From positions 310,001 through 374,000 of the forward strand of contig NZ_JAFMSS010000002.1 of the NCBI RefSeq assembly GCF_017916295.1: a stretch of DNA of 64,000 nt, read 5' to 3'. The stretch comes from Rubellimicrobium arenae (lineage in GTDB: Bacteria; Pseudomonadota; Alphaproteobacteria; Rhodobacterales; Rhodobacteraceae). Position 1 is the stretch's first letter; each line of letters opens with the position of its first letter. This document shows positions 17,509-24,719 of the stretch, one piece after another. Made by a program: the position numbers and the translations under genes. Below the pieces are notes generated by a model that saw nothing but the letters and a program-made list of their open reading frames with translations, ran no database searches and was not told the DNA's origin.

Positions 17509-17889
17509 TCACCAGCCGTACTGGAGGGTCACCCCCAGATCGCCATCCTGTTGGGTGACGTCCGATGCGGTGCCCTGGCCGCCTTGGATGATGACATGGG
17601 CGTTGCGGTTGCCGGTCTGATCGAGGCTGGCCCGGTGATCGCGTCCCCTCTGGTAGATCGCGCCACGGTTGCCGGACCCGGACTGGGACAGGGTGGCGCT
17701 GTTGGCATCTCCCCTCTGCCGGATGACGCCTTCGTTCCGCAGGCGGTCCCGAAGGGTCAGGAGCGTGAGACCCAGCCGGATCGACCGGGCCTCCTGCTCG
17801 GTGCGGGGCATCCATGTGTAGGACAGGGTCTCGGCCCCCGAAACGATCGGAAGAAGGGTGAACAGAAGCAGGGCGGCGATCCGAAGCAT
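17509..17889 (-). CDS. csgB: CsgB-like curlin-repeat protein
   Basis: A 126-residue secreted protein: a cleavable signal peptide (MLRIAALLLFTLLPIVSGA), a helical spacer, then curlin-type repeats from about residue 52 with regularly spaced Asn and Gln (SATLSQSGSGNRGAIYQRG, ASLDQTGNRNAHVIIQ, ASDVTQQDGDLGVTLQ). The short size, the charged residues (Arg, Asp) in the repeats and the position with CsgH and CsgA-like genes suggest the nucleator role of CsgB. The assignment as nucleator is inference. It is the last gene of the minus-strand curli group and is convergent with maeB. Confidence 0.72.
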   Translation of the reverse strand: MLRIAALLLFTLLPIVSGAETLSYTWMPRTEQEARSIRLGLTLLTLRDRLRNEGVIRQRGDANSATLSQSGSGNRGAIYQRGRDHRASLDQTGNRNAHVIIQGGQGTASDVTQQDGDLGVTLQYGW

Positions 17890-17929
17890 GGTCGGGCTCC
17901 CTTGCGTTGCGGGGCGGCGGGGGGGGGAG

Positions 17930-18337
17930 TCAGCCTGGCCGGACGGGGCAGGCCACCGTTCGTCCCTCCGAGGTGACGGTCATGCTGGCCTCCAGGCCGA
18001 CCATCCCTCCATTGACGCTGGCCTCGCCGACCACGGCGTCGGTTCCGGCCTTCATCGACAGGTCGCCCGACTGGTCGATGGACACCCCAGGGCCGCGCAC
18101 CCGGAGCGCATAGGTGGCCGAGACCGCCTCCGTCGCCTCGAGGCGGCCCTCCAGCGCGACGGCGCCGCCCTGCTGCCGCGTCGTGAGAGCACAGGTGAAG
18201 GGAAAGGCCTGCGCGGTGCCCTGGACCGGCGCCGCGCGCGCCGACGTGCCCGCCGGTCCGGTCGAGCCCATGGCCATGGCGCAGGCCGTGAGGACGAGGG
18301 CCGCGAAGGCCATGAGGAGTGGGGATCGCGTGATCAT
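17930..18337 (-). CDS. csgH: CsgH-like curli assembly inhibitor
   Basis: A 135-residue secreted protein with an N-terminal hydrophobic signal containing LVLTAC, which could also be a lipobox, followed by an Ala/Gly-rich linker and an Ig-like beta domain (FPFTCALTTRQQGGAVALEGRLEAT ... TVACPVRP). This matches CsgH, the alphaproteobacterial counterpart of CsgC that keeps curlin subunits from polymerising in the periplasm. Two cysteines, one early and one near the C-terminus, could form a disulphide across the fold. It sits between the two curlin-repeat genes, which supports the call. Confidence 0.75.
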   Translation of the reverse strand: MITRSPLLMAFAALVLTACAMAMGSTGPAGTSARAAPVQGTAQAFPFTCALTTRQQGGAVALEGRLEATEAVSATYALRVRGPGVSIDQSGDLSMKAGTDAVVGEASVNGGMVGLEASMTVTSEGRTVACPVRPG

Positions 18338-18397
18338 CGAAGGTCCTCCTGGAAAGGGGGCGCGCCGTGCCGCGCACCCCTGGCGGTGAACGGGGGG

Positions 18398-18841
18398 TCA
18401 GTCCTGGACGATGACGGCGACGTTGCCGCTGCCGTACTGGCGGGCGGTAGCGTGGCCGTTCCGGCCCGTCTGGATCACCCCGATGGCGTTGCAGCGCCCC
18501 GCCTGCTCCAGGTCCGCGTCGTTGCTCGAGCCGAACTGCGCCACCCCCAGGACATTGCAGCGCCCCGCCTGGGAGGTCGTGGTGCTGTTGTAGGCTCCGG
18601 TCTGGCCGACGACGGTGCGGTTCCTTGCGCCGTCCTGCGTCGCGATGGTCGTGTTGCGGTAGCCGTCCTGGGTGATGGACATGCGGTTGCGGGCCCCGTC
18701 CTGCCGCAGCCCCACGCCGTTGTGCAGGCCCCACTGGTCCAGCCGGACGATGTTGCGACCACCATCGGCCAGCGCCGGCACCGCGGCCAGCCCGAGCGAC
18801 AGACCGAAGGCCGCGCTGGCGAGGATTGTTCTGAGGGTCAT
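18398..18841 (-). CDS. csgA: CsgA-like major curlin subunit
   Basis: A 147-residue amyloid-type subunit. A signal peptide ends near ALADGG (residue 27). From residue 30 to the C-terminus there are about ten N-x(4-5)-Q half-repeats of roughly 11 residues (for example NRMSITQDGYRNTTIATQDG), the pattern of stacked beta-arches in curli. Cys95 and Cys117 sit at the same place in two successive 22-residue units (QAGRCN), which is unusual for curlin. Probably exported across the outer membrane by CsgG, which is not in the window. First gene of the curli group. Confidence 0.8.
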   Translation of the reverse strand: MTLRTILASAAFGLSLGLAAVPALADGGRNIVRLDQWGLHNGVGLRQDGARNRMSITQDGYRNTTIATQDGARNRTVVGQTGAYNSTTTSQAGRCNVLGVAQFGSSNDADLEQAGRCNAIGVIQTGRNGHATARQYGSGNVAVIVQD

Positions 18842-19020
18842 CGTGGATCTCCCGTACGGGCGGCCTTGCGCCCGGCTCGTTGCGTCGGCCCGACGTCCGG
18901 GTCCGATGCGATGAGGAAGGGGGCTCCCGGCAGAGCAGGCAAAATCCGTGCGGCGCTAGCGGCTGTCGCGCGGCCGCCGGAGGCGCGTTATCCGATATCC
19001 CGGGAGGAGGTGGCCCGACC

Positions 19021-19344
19021 TCAACCGTGCCGGGGCGGAAGCAGGATCAGGGCCGCCCCCAGGAGGACCACGGCGCCGCCGCCAAGGTCCCAGCGATCCG
19101 GCCTTTGTCCTTCGACCAGCCAGAGCCAGGCGAGCGAGGCCGCGACATAGACCCCGCCATATGCCGCATAGGCCCGTCCGGCGAATACGGCCTGGGATTG
19201 CGCGAGCACCGTGGCAAAGGCCAGGAGGGAGGCCACCCCTGGCAGGACCCAAAGGGCCGAGGCGCCGCCGCGGCTCCAGGCCCAGACGGCAAAGCACCCC
19301 GCAATCTCCAGCACGGCGGCCAGCGCATAAAGCGCCAGCGTCAT
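19021..19344 (-). CDS. ynfA: YnfA/UPF0060 family small membrane protein
   Basis: A 107-residue protein with four membrane spans and the family signatures LEIAGCFAVWAW and FAGRAYAAYGGVYV, followed by RPDRWDLGGG. Its length equals other UPF0060 proteins, which are distant SMR-like transporters of uncertain substrate. Its ATG at 19344 overlaps the nadK stop by four bases, so the two are translationally coupled. Confidence 0.92.
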   Translation of the reverse strand: MTLALYALAAVLEIAGCFAVWAWSRGGASALWVLPGVASLLAFATVLAQSQAVFAGRAYAAYGGVYVAASLAWLWLVEGQRPDRWDLGGGAVVLLGAALILLPPRHG

Positions 19345-20105
19345 GCGAACTGCTCGCGGATCAGCCGCTCGTCCAGGCCGTGGCCGGGATCGAAAAGGAG
19401 GTGATGCCGCACCGCGGGCTCCGAGGCGATCTCGACCCAGGCGACGTCCCGCACGGGGCGGGAGTCGGCGTCGGCGCGCACGGGGCGCTTTTCCGCCTCG
19501 ATCACCTCGAAGCGGACGACGGCGTTCTTGGGGACCAAGGCGCCGCGCCAGCGCCGTGGGCGGAAGGGCGCGATGGCCGTCAGGGCCAGCACCTCGGCCC
19601 CGATGGGCAGCACCGGCCCGTGGGCCGAATAGTTGTAGGCCGTGGAGCCGGCGGGCGTGGCCACCAGAGCGCCGTCACAGACGAGCTCCTCCATGCGGAC
19701 CTTGCCGTCCACCGACACGCGCAGCTTGGCGGCCTGGGGACCGGCGCGCAGCAGCGACACCTCGTTGATGGCCAAGGCCTCCTGCACCCCGCCCGTGATG
19801 GGCGCGGCCCTCATGCGCAAGGGATTGATGACGGCGTGCTCGGCGCTCGCCAGGCGCTGGCGCAGGTCGCTTTCCCGGTAGGTGTTCATCAGGAACCCGA
19901 CGGTGCCCCGGTTCATGCCATAGACCGGCGTTTCCGACCCTTCCACGGAATGAAGGGTCTGGAGCATGAAGCCGTCGCCGCCGAGGGCGACCACCACGTC
20001 GGCCTCCTCCAGCGACACGTCGCCGTAGCGCGCGGCGAGCCGGTCGCGGGCTTCGCGGGCCAAGGGGGTCTCGCTCGCGGCGAAGCTGATGCGGATCGCG
20101 GTCAT
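19341..20105 (-). CDS. nadK: NAD kinase
   Basis: A 254-residue ATP-NAD kinase making NADP. The GGDG motif is in VVVALGGDGFMLQTLH, the NE-x-SL motif in INEVSLLRAG, and the glycine-rich CDGALVATPAGSTAYNYS loop is complete. The start at 20105 (MTAIRISF) was preferred over an upstream codon at 20153, because that stretch is unlike the family and contains a perfect palindrome. Slightly shorter than many bacterial homologues, as is usual in Rhodobacterales. Its stop overlaps ynfA. Confidence 0.94.
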   Translation of the reverse strand: MTAIRISFAASETPLAREARDRLAARYGDVSLEEADVVVALGGDGFMLQTLHSVEGSETPVYGMNRGTVGFLMNTYRESDLRQRLASAEHAVINPLRMRAAPITGGVQEALAINEVSLLRAGPQAAKLRVSVDGKVRMEELVCDGALVATPAGSTAYNYSAHGPVLPIGAEVLALTAIAPFRPRRWRGALVPKNAVVRFEVIEAEKRPVRADADSRPVRDVAWVEIASEPAVRHHLLFDPGHGLDERLIREQFA

Positions 20106-20121
20106 GCGCCTGGCCAAGCCC

Positions 20122-20138
20122 CCCGGGGTTTCCCCGGG
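20122..20138. repeat. Perfect short palindrome in the nadK leader
   Basis: CCCGGGG-TTT-CCCCGGG, a 7-bp stem with a 3-base loop, 17 bases upstream of the nadK start and in the divergent gap shared with glyA. It could fold in the nadK leader RNA; no function can be assigned. Confidence 0.4.
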
Positions 20139-20223
20139 TTTGTCCGCTGCCACGATACGAAACGCAAGCGCTCGATCGGCTTCGCAAGAGGCGGCGCGCG
20201 CGTCGTTTTGCGCCTCGCGTCAT

Positions 20224-20257
20224 GGGCGGCAAGCCGGTAAGAGGCATCAAGCCGCCC
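20224..20257 (+). promoter_or_regulatory. Leader hairpin directly before the glyA ribosome site
   Basis: GGGCGGC and GCCGCCC form a 7-bp stem around a 20-base loop. The stem ends immediately before GAAAGGA, the probable glyA Shine-Dalgarno, with the ATG at 20271. It may affect ribosome access. It does not match the riboswitch classes I know from this group closely enough to name one. Confidence 0.4.
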
Positions 20258-20270
20258 GAAAGGACTTCCG

Positions 20271-21554
20271 ATGCTGGACCAAGCCTTCTTCGACACCTCC
20301 CTTGCCGCCCGCGACCCCGAGATCGCCGCCGCCATCGCGCAGGAGCTCGGTCGCCAGCGCCACGAGATCGAGCTCATCGCGAGCGAGAACATCGTGAGCC
20401 GCGCCGTCCTCGAGGCGCAGGGCTCGGTGATGACCAACAAGTACGCCGAAGGCTACCCGGGCAAGCGCTACTACGGCGGTTGCCAGTTCGTCGACATCGC
20501 CGAGAACCTGGCCATCGAGCGGGCCAAGAAGCTCTTCGGCTGCGGCTTCGCCAACGTCCAGCCCAACTCCGGGTCGCAGGCGAACCAGGGGGTCTACACC
20601 GCCCTGCTCCAGCCCGGCGACACGATCCTCGGCATGAGCCTCGACGCCGGCGGCCACCTGACCCACGGGGCCAAGCCCAACCAGTCGGGCAAGTGGTTCA
20701 ACGCCATCCAGTACGGCGTGCGGCGGCAGGACTCGCTGCTCGACTACGATCAGGTCGCCCAACTCGCCGAACAGCACAAGCCCAAGGCGATCATCGCCGG
20801 GGGATCGGCCATCCCGCGCGTCATCGACTTTGCCCGGATGCGCGAGATCGCGGACAGCGTGGGCGCCTACCTGATCGTGGACATGGCGCACTTTGCGGGC
20901 CTCGTGGCGGCGGGGCTTTACCCCTCGCCCTTCCCGCACGCCCATGTGGCGACGACCACCACGCACAAGACCCTGCGCGGCCCCCGGGGTGGCATGATCC
21001 TCACCAACGACGAGGACATCGCGAAGAAGGTCAACTCGGCCATCTTCCCCGGCATCCAGGGCGGCCCGCTGATGCACGTCATCGCCGCCAAGGCGGTTGC
21101 CTTCGGCGAGGCGCTGGATCCGTCGTTCAAGGACTATCAGGGCCGCGTCGTGGCCAACGCCCAGGCTTTGGCCGATGAGTTGATGAAGGGCGGGCTCGAC
21201 ATCGTCACCGGCGGCACCGACACCCACCTCATGCTGGTGGACCTGCGGCCCAAGGGCGTGAAGGGCAACGCGACCGAGCAGGCCCTGGGCCGCGCGCACA
21301 TCACCTGCAACAAGAACGGCGTCCCCTTCGACCCCGAGAAGCCCACCGTGACCTCGGGCGTCCGCCTGGGCTCGCCCGCAGCCACGACGCGCGGCTTCGG
21401 CGAGGAGGAGTTCCGGCAGGTTGGTCGCTGGATCATCGAAGTCGTGGACGGGCTCAAGGCCACCGACGGCCAGGGGGATGCCGCCGTCGAGGCCAAGGTG
21501 AAGGCCGAGGTCGAGGCGCTCTGCCATCGGTTCCCGATCTATCCGGGCCTTTGA
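20271..21554 (+). CDS. glyA: Serine hydroxymethyltransferase
   Basis: A 427-residue PLP enzyme that converts serine and tetrahydrofolate to glycine and 5,10-methylene-THF. The PLP lysine lies in VATTTTHKTLRGPRGGMI; SENIVSRAV, YAEGYPGKRYYGGC and the C-terminal TSGVRLGSPAATTRGFGEEEF are also complete. Length is normal. GAAAGGA precedes the ATG. It stands alone: divergent from nadK and followed by a strong hairpin terminator. Confidence 0.97.
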   Translation: MLDQAFFDTSLAARDPEIAAAIAQELGRQRHEIELIASENIVSRAVLEAQGSVMTNKYAEGYPGKRYYGGCQFVDIAENLAIERAKKLFGCGFANVQPNSGSQANQGVYTALLQPGDTILGMSLDAGGHLTHGAKPNQSGKWFNAIQYGVRRQDSLLDYDQVAQLAEQHKPKAIIAGGSAIPRVIDFARMREIADSVGAYLIVDMAHFAGLVAAGLYPSPFPHAHVATTTTHKTLRGPRGGMILTNDEDIAKKVNSAIFPGIQGGPLMHVIAAKAVAFGEALDPSFKDYQGRVVANAQALADELMKGGLDIVTGGTDTHLMLVDLRPKGVKGNATEQALGRAHITCNKNGVPFDPEKPTVTSGVRLGSPAATTRGFGEEEFRQVGRWIIEVVDGLKATDGQGDAAVEAKVKAEVEALCHRFPIYPGL

Positions 21555-21605
21555 CGTCCTGCCCGGGAGGATGCGACCGGGCTCGTGGCCGATCATGAAC
21601 TGATG

Positions 21606-21639
21606 GAAGGGCCGGGAGCGCATCGCTCGCCGGCCCTTC
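21606..21639 (+). terminator. Strong hairpin terminator after glyA
   Basis: GAAGGGCCGG pairs with CCGGCCCTTC (10 bp), continued inside by GAGCG with CGCTC around a CAT loop, with one bulged base. It lies 52 bases after the glyA stop and is not followed by a T-run. Confidence 0.65.
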
Positions 21640-21750
21640 GTCCGTCCAGGGACGACGATGACATGCGCTGCGACAGAAGCCTCGTGCCCGGCCTGCAGGA
21701 CGCCGGGCCGGCGGGTCGGCAGCCGTCCCCCGATCAGGACGCAGCGGCGC

Positions 21751-22116
21751 CTAGATGAAGCCCCGCCACCAGAGCACCGCGACGATCAGCGCGGCGGTGG
21801 ACAGGATGTAGAATCCGGCTGTCGCCAGCCAGTCGAGCCGACGGTGACGACGCGCCTGAACGGGATCGAGGCTGCGCAGATGCGAGGCGACCCGTCCTTC
21901 GGCTTTCGCGACCTGTCGAGGGTCCACGAGGCGGGCCAGACGGGGATGGCGCGCCATCTCTTCGGCGCGGGCCAGAAACAGCGCATCAGTGCGGAGCGCG
22001 CGCGGAAGTCGCCGTCCTGCGCGCCGGACCTGCTGGCCCAGTGTCCGCCCCCGAACGCCAAGCTGGTCATGCAACAGGGTGCGCAGGCTGGCGAGGTGGG
22101 GGGACCAGTCGGACAT
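21751..22116 (-). CDS. Small tail-anchored membrane protein of unknown function
   Basis: A 121-residue protein starting at MSDWSPHL. The N-terminal 90 residues are Arg-rich and helical (LRTLLHDQLGVRGRTLGQQVRRAGRRLP is typical of the composition, seen in shorter stretches), and one C-terminal hydrophobic span (WLATAGFYILSTAALIVAVLWW) lies near residues 98-118. It looks like a cytoplasmic helical domain held by a C-terminal anchor. It is divergent from the hydrolase at 22193 and convergent with glyA. No family recognised. Confidence 0.6.
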   Translation of the reverse strand: MSDWSPHLASLRTLLHDQLGVRGRTLGQQVRRAGRRLPRALRTDALFLARAEEMARHPRLARLVDPRQVAKAEGRVASHLRSLDPVQARRHRRLDWLATAGFYILSTAALIVAVLWWRGFI

Positions 22117-22192
22117 GATGCAACTCTGGCGGCCGCAGCGCCCGGGCTCAAGCCCCCTGGAGCGCAAGGGGCAGCGCAGCTAGGTAAGTGCC

Positions 22193-22942
22193 ATGCTGAA
22201 CGTCATCCGCCACGGCGCCCCGACCGATCGCCCTGCCCTGCTGATTGCCCATGGCCTGTTCGGCTCGGCCCGGAACTGGGGGGTGATCGCGCGCCGCCTG
22301 TCCGACACGCGCGAGGTGCTGGCCGTGGACATGCGGAACCACGGGCAGAGCTTCCACGACCCCGTTCACGACTATCCCGCCATGGCCCGGGACCTGGCCG
22401 GTGCGATCGAGGACCATGGAAGTCCGGTGGACGTCCTGGGCCATTCCATGGGCGGCAAGGCGGCGATGGTGCTGGCGCTGTTGCGGCCCGGGCTGGTGCG
22501 GCGTCTCGTGGTGCTCGACATCGCGCCGGTCGCCTATGGGCACACGCAGATGCCTTCCATCGAGGCGATGCGGCGGGTGGACCTGGCCACGGTTGGCTCG
22601 CGCGCCGAGGCCGAGGCGCAGATGCAGGCCGATCCGGCGCTTGCACCGTTCCTGCTGCAAAGCCTGGATCTCGCGAACCGGCGCTGGCGGTTGAACCTCG
22701 ACGCGCTGGAGGCGAACATGGCCACCGCGGTCGGCTTCCCGGAGGTCGTGGGGCGCTTTGACGGACCGACGCTGTTCCTGTCGGGGGAGCTTTCGACCTA
22801 CGTCCTGCCGGAGCATCGGCCGCGCATCAAGGCGCTGTTCCCCAATGCCCGCTTTGTCCGGGTCAAGGGGGCGGGCCACTGGGTCCACGCCGACCGCCCC
22901 CGCGAGACGGAGGCGGCCGTGCGGGCGTTCCTGGACGCCTAG
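22193..22942 (+). CDS. Alpha/beta hydrolase, YbfF-type esterase
   Basis: A 249-residue alpha/beta hydrolase. It has HGLFGSARNWG (oxyanion hole), MRNHGQS, the nucleophile elbow GHSMGGKAAM (Ser near residue 85) and the catalytic His in GAGHWVHADRP near the C-terminus; the acid is likely in the segment before FLSGELSTYV. The layout matches YbfF/esterase-type enzymes that hydrolyse short acyl or acyl-CoA esters. Cytoplasmic, no signal peptide. It ends one base before the convergent stress protein. Confidence 0.88.
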   Translation: MLNVIRHGAPTDRPALLIAHGLFGSARNWGVIARRLSDTREVLAVDMRNHGQSFHDPVHDYPAMARDLAGAIEDHGSPVDVLGHSMGGKAAMVLALLRPGLVRRLVVLDIAPVAYGHTQMPSIEAMRRVDLATVGSRAEAEAQMQADPALAPFLLQSLDLANRRWRLNLDALEANMATAVGFPEVVGRFDGPTLFLSGELSTYVLPEHRPRIKALFPNARFVRVKGAGHWVHADRPRETEAAVRAFLDA

Positions 22943-22943
22943 A

Positions 22944-23444
22944 TCAGCGCATCGACACTTCGGCGATGTTGTCCTTGTAGTCCTTGGTCGGGTCGCGGCC
23001 GAGCAGGGTCAGCGCATAGGCCACGAGCGAGGACCCGTCCTTCCACAGCTTGGCGTGCTGGGGGTCAAGCCGCAGCAGCGCGAGCTTGGGGTCGTCCTTG
23101 CCGCCCTCGTACCAGGCCGAGACGTAGGAGTTCCACAGCTTGTCGATCATCGCGCGGTTGTTCTCGACCTGCAGCGTGCCGGACACCGTGGCCCAGATAT
23201 CATGGCCCTTGGAGACGAAGTGGAAGCTCGCGTCCTTGGCGCCGGTCCCGAGGTGCTCCACCAGGTCGGATTCGCGGTTGCCGAAGAACCAGATGGGCCC
23301 GGTGCTCTGGTCGTCCTCGAGCTGGGCGGTCATCGGGCGGTACTCGATCTCGGTGCCGAGGCCCAGCATGACAGTCATGTCCTTGCGGAGGGCAGCCCAG
23401 AAGCGGGCCTCGATCTCGGCGTCTTTCTTGGGGTCGTCGGTCAT
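22944..23444 (-). CDS. Pyridoxamine 5'-phosphate oxidase-like general stress protein
   Basis: A 166-residue split-barrel flavin-binding protein of the general-stress-protein 26 type. Characteristic segments are FWAALRKDMTVMLGL, RPMTAQLEDDQSTGPIWFF and IWATVSGTLQV, ending with WKDGSSLVAYALTLLGRD. Such proteins bind FMN, FAD or F420 and are usually stress-induced; the redox substrate is unknown. GCAAGGAGAG precedes the start. Probably monocistronic. Confidence 0.88.
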   Translation of the reverse strand: MTDDPKKDAEIEARFWAALRKDMTVMLGLGTEIEYRPMTAQLEDDQSTGPIWFFGNRESDLVEHLGTGAKDASFHFVSKGHDIWATVSGTLQVENNRAMIDKLWNSYVSAWYEGGKDDPKLALLRLDPQHAKLWKDGSSLVAYALTLLGRDPTKDYKDNIAEVSMR

Positions 23445-23619
23445 GGAAACTCTCCTTGCCGTGTCCGGTCAGGAACGAGCAGCACGAGGCCCGGTTCCAG
23501 CGAAGCACAGGACATGTGATCGCGCCCGCCTGCCGGACCTCGGGTCAGGTTTCCCCCACTATCCGGCGTCCGGGGATCATGGTTCATTCCTTGGCATTCA
23601 AAACACGGGAATTTTCATC

Positions 23620-24093
23620 ATGATCCTCGATTACCTGAAGAAGGGCGGCTTGGCCGCGCTGCTGCTGGCCGTGATCGCCCTGGGCGCGGCCACCCTGTGG
23701 ACGACCGGGACCGGGCCGGCGCGCGCGCTCGCGGACCACGGCATCACGACGACGGCTTTCGTGGTGCAAAAGCAGAGGGCGAGCGCCGGCACCGGGGCCA
23801 TGACCGTCACCTACGCCTACCAGTCGGTCGGCACCGACGGCGACGAGCGGACGCACCGGATCGGGCACGCGGTGCCGCCGTCGGTCTTCGACAGCGTCCG
23901 CGTCGGCCAGGAGGTCGAGGTCCGCTACCTCCCGGAGGACCCGGCCATGGCCGAGGTCTATCCGGGCGAGCATGCGGACGGCCGGACCCTCCTGGACATG
24001 ACGGCGCTCATTGCGGCGCTGGGCGCGGCCGGCCTTGCGGTGGCCGGGATGGGCGCGGCGCGGCGGCCCCGGATGGACCTCCAGCCCGCATGA
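23620..24093 (+). CDS. DUF3592-like membrane protein
   Basis: A 157-residue protein starting at the ATG in TTTTCATCATGATCC. It has one N-terminal hydrophobic span (LAALLLAVIALGAATLW), a beta-rich extracytoplasmic middle (TVTYAYQSVGTDGDERTHRIG, VGQEVEVRYLPEDPAMAEVYPG) and a second span near residues 127-147. This matches DUF3592, an uncharacterised domain that sits between two membrane spans. The recognisable block VEVRYLPEDP is close to the family core. Function unknown. Confidence 0.72.
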   Translation: MILDYLKKGGLAALLLAVIALGAATLWTTGTGPARALADHGITTTAFVVQKQRASAGTGAMTVTYAYQSVGTDGDERTHRIGHAVPPSVFDSVRVGQEVEVRYLPEDPAMAEVYPGEHADGRTLLDMTALIAALGAAGLAVAGMGAARRPRMDLQPA

Positions 24094-24115
24094 CACGCCA
24101 CTGGACGACACAAGC

Positions 24116-24144
24116 GCGGCGCGGCCCAAAAAAGGCCGCGCCGC
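24116..24144. terminator. Bidirectional hairpin terminator
   Basis: GCGGCGCGGCC pairs with GGCCGCGCCGC (11 bp, perfect) around a loop containing six A residues. It lies between convergent genes ending at 24093 and 24216. The stem is among the strongest in the window. Confidence 0.65.
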
Positions 24145-24215
24145 GTCCTTGCGTTCAGACCGTCGCTGCCCCTTGGGCATGGCGTGGTCCGGCCCACGCC
24201 CGTCAGGGCGTCACA

Positions 24216-24380
24216 TCACTGGTTCTCTGCGGTGCCCGGCGTGACGGGCTGGCTCGACTGCGCGTCGGCGGGGTTGCCCTCCTGCACGTTCTCGGGCCCG
24301 CCGGTGGCGAAGAAGATGTAGATGAGGACCAAGACGACGAACACCCCGATGAGGATCGCCCAGAGCTGGCTGCGGTTCAT
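24216..24380 (-). CDS. 54-residue single-pass membrane protein
   Basis: Starts at MNRSQLWAILIGVFVV and has one strongly hydrophobic N-terminal span (residues about 6-25, ending LIYIFFATG) followed by a polar tail rich in Gly, Pro and Gln. It is preceded by a GGAAAGGACC ribosome site. Proteins of this size and shape are common in Rhodobacterales with no known role. Its tail ends just past the shared terminator. Confidence 0.65.
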   Translation of the reverse strand: MNRSQLWAILIGVFVVLVLIYIFFATGGPENVQEGNPADAQSSQPVTPGTAENQ

Positions 24381-24440
24381 GGTGGGGTCCTTTCCGGTGG
24401 AGGCGGCGGAAGGGAAAGGGTTGGGGGTGGGGGGTGGTTC

Positions 24441-24578
24441 CGGGAGCACGCGATCCGAGACGAGGCCGATGTCCTCGCGCATGTGGAGTATTGCCGGATC
24501 AACCCGGCCAAGCACGGGCTCGTGGAGAATCCGGAGGATTGGCCGTTCTCGTCGTTCCGGCGGCGGGAGGGTGAGTGA
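24441..24578 (+). pseudogene. C-terminal remnant of a REP-associated tyrosine transposase
   Basis: The only surviving coding signal is about 45 codons: REHAIRDEADVLAHVEY, then INPAKHGLVENPEDWPFSSF. This is the characteristic C-terminal block (xHxxYIxxNPVKHGLV...DWPxSSF) of RAYT/IS200-like Y1 transposases. No upstream HUH or catalytic Tyr region is present, no start codon with a ribosome site is seen, and the fragment is preceded by a G-rich stretch. It is a decayed element. The adjoining palindrome at 24603 is the type of REP sequence such enzymes act on. Confidence 0.75.
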
Positions 24579-24602
24579 GGTTCGGCGTCGGAAGAGCCGT
24601 CG

Positions 24603-24705
24603 CGTAGGGTGGGTGGAGCCCGCATCGCGGACGCAACCCACGCGGTTCCCCCACGAGAGCCCCTCCGCGTGGGTTGCGCGCCCGAGGGGCGCTCCACTCA
24701 CCTTA
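24603..24705. repeat. REP-like imperfect palindrome
   Basis: Two nested arms face each other: GTAGGGTGGGTGGAGC at the left edge with GCTCCACTCACCTTA at the right edge, and GACGCAACCCACGCGG with CCGCGTGGGTTGCGCG inside. The full unit spans about 100 bp. This sequence class (GTGGGTTGCG with GTAGGGTGGG ends) typifies REP elements mobilised by RAYT proteins, and a RAYT remnant lies 25 bases upstream. Confidence 0.7.
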
Positions 24706-24719
24706 GGCTTGCTGCATGG

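Noticed and set aside
20224..20270. SAM/SAH, THF or glycine riboswitch upstream of glyA
   Set aside because: The loop and flanks do not match the conserved bases I know for those classes; only a simple hairpin is supported.
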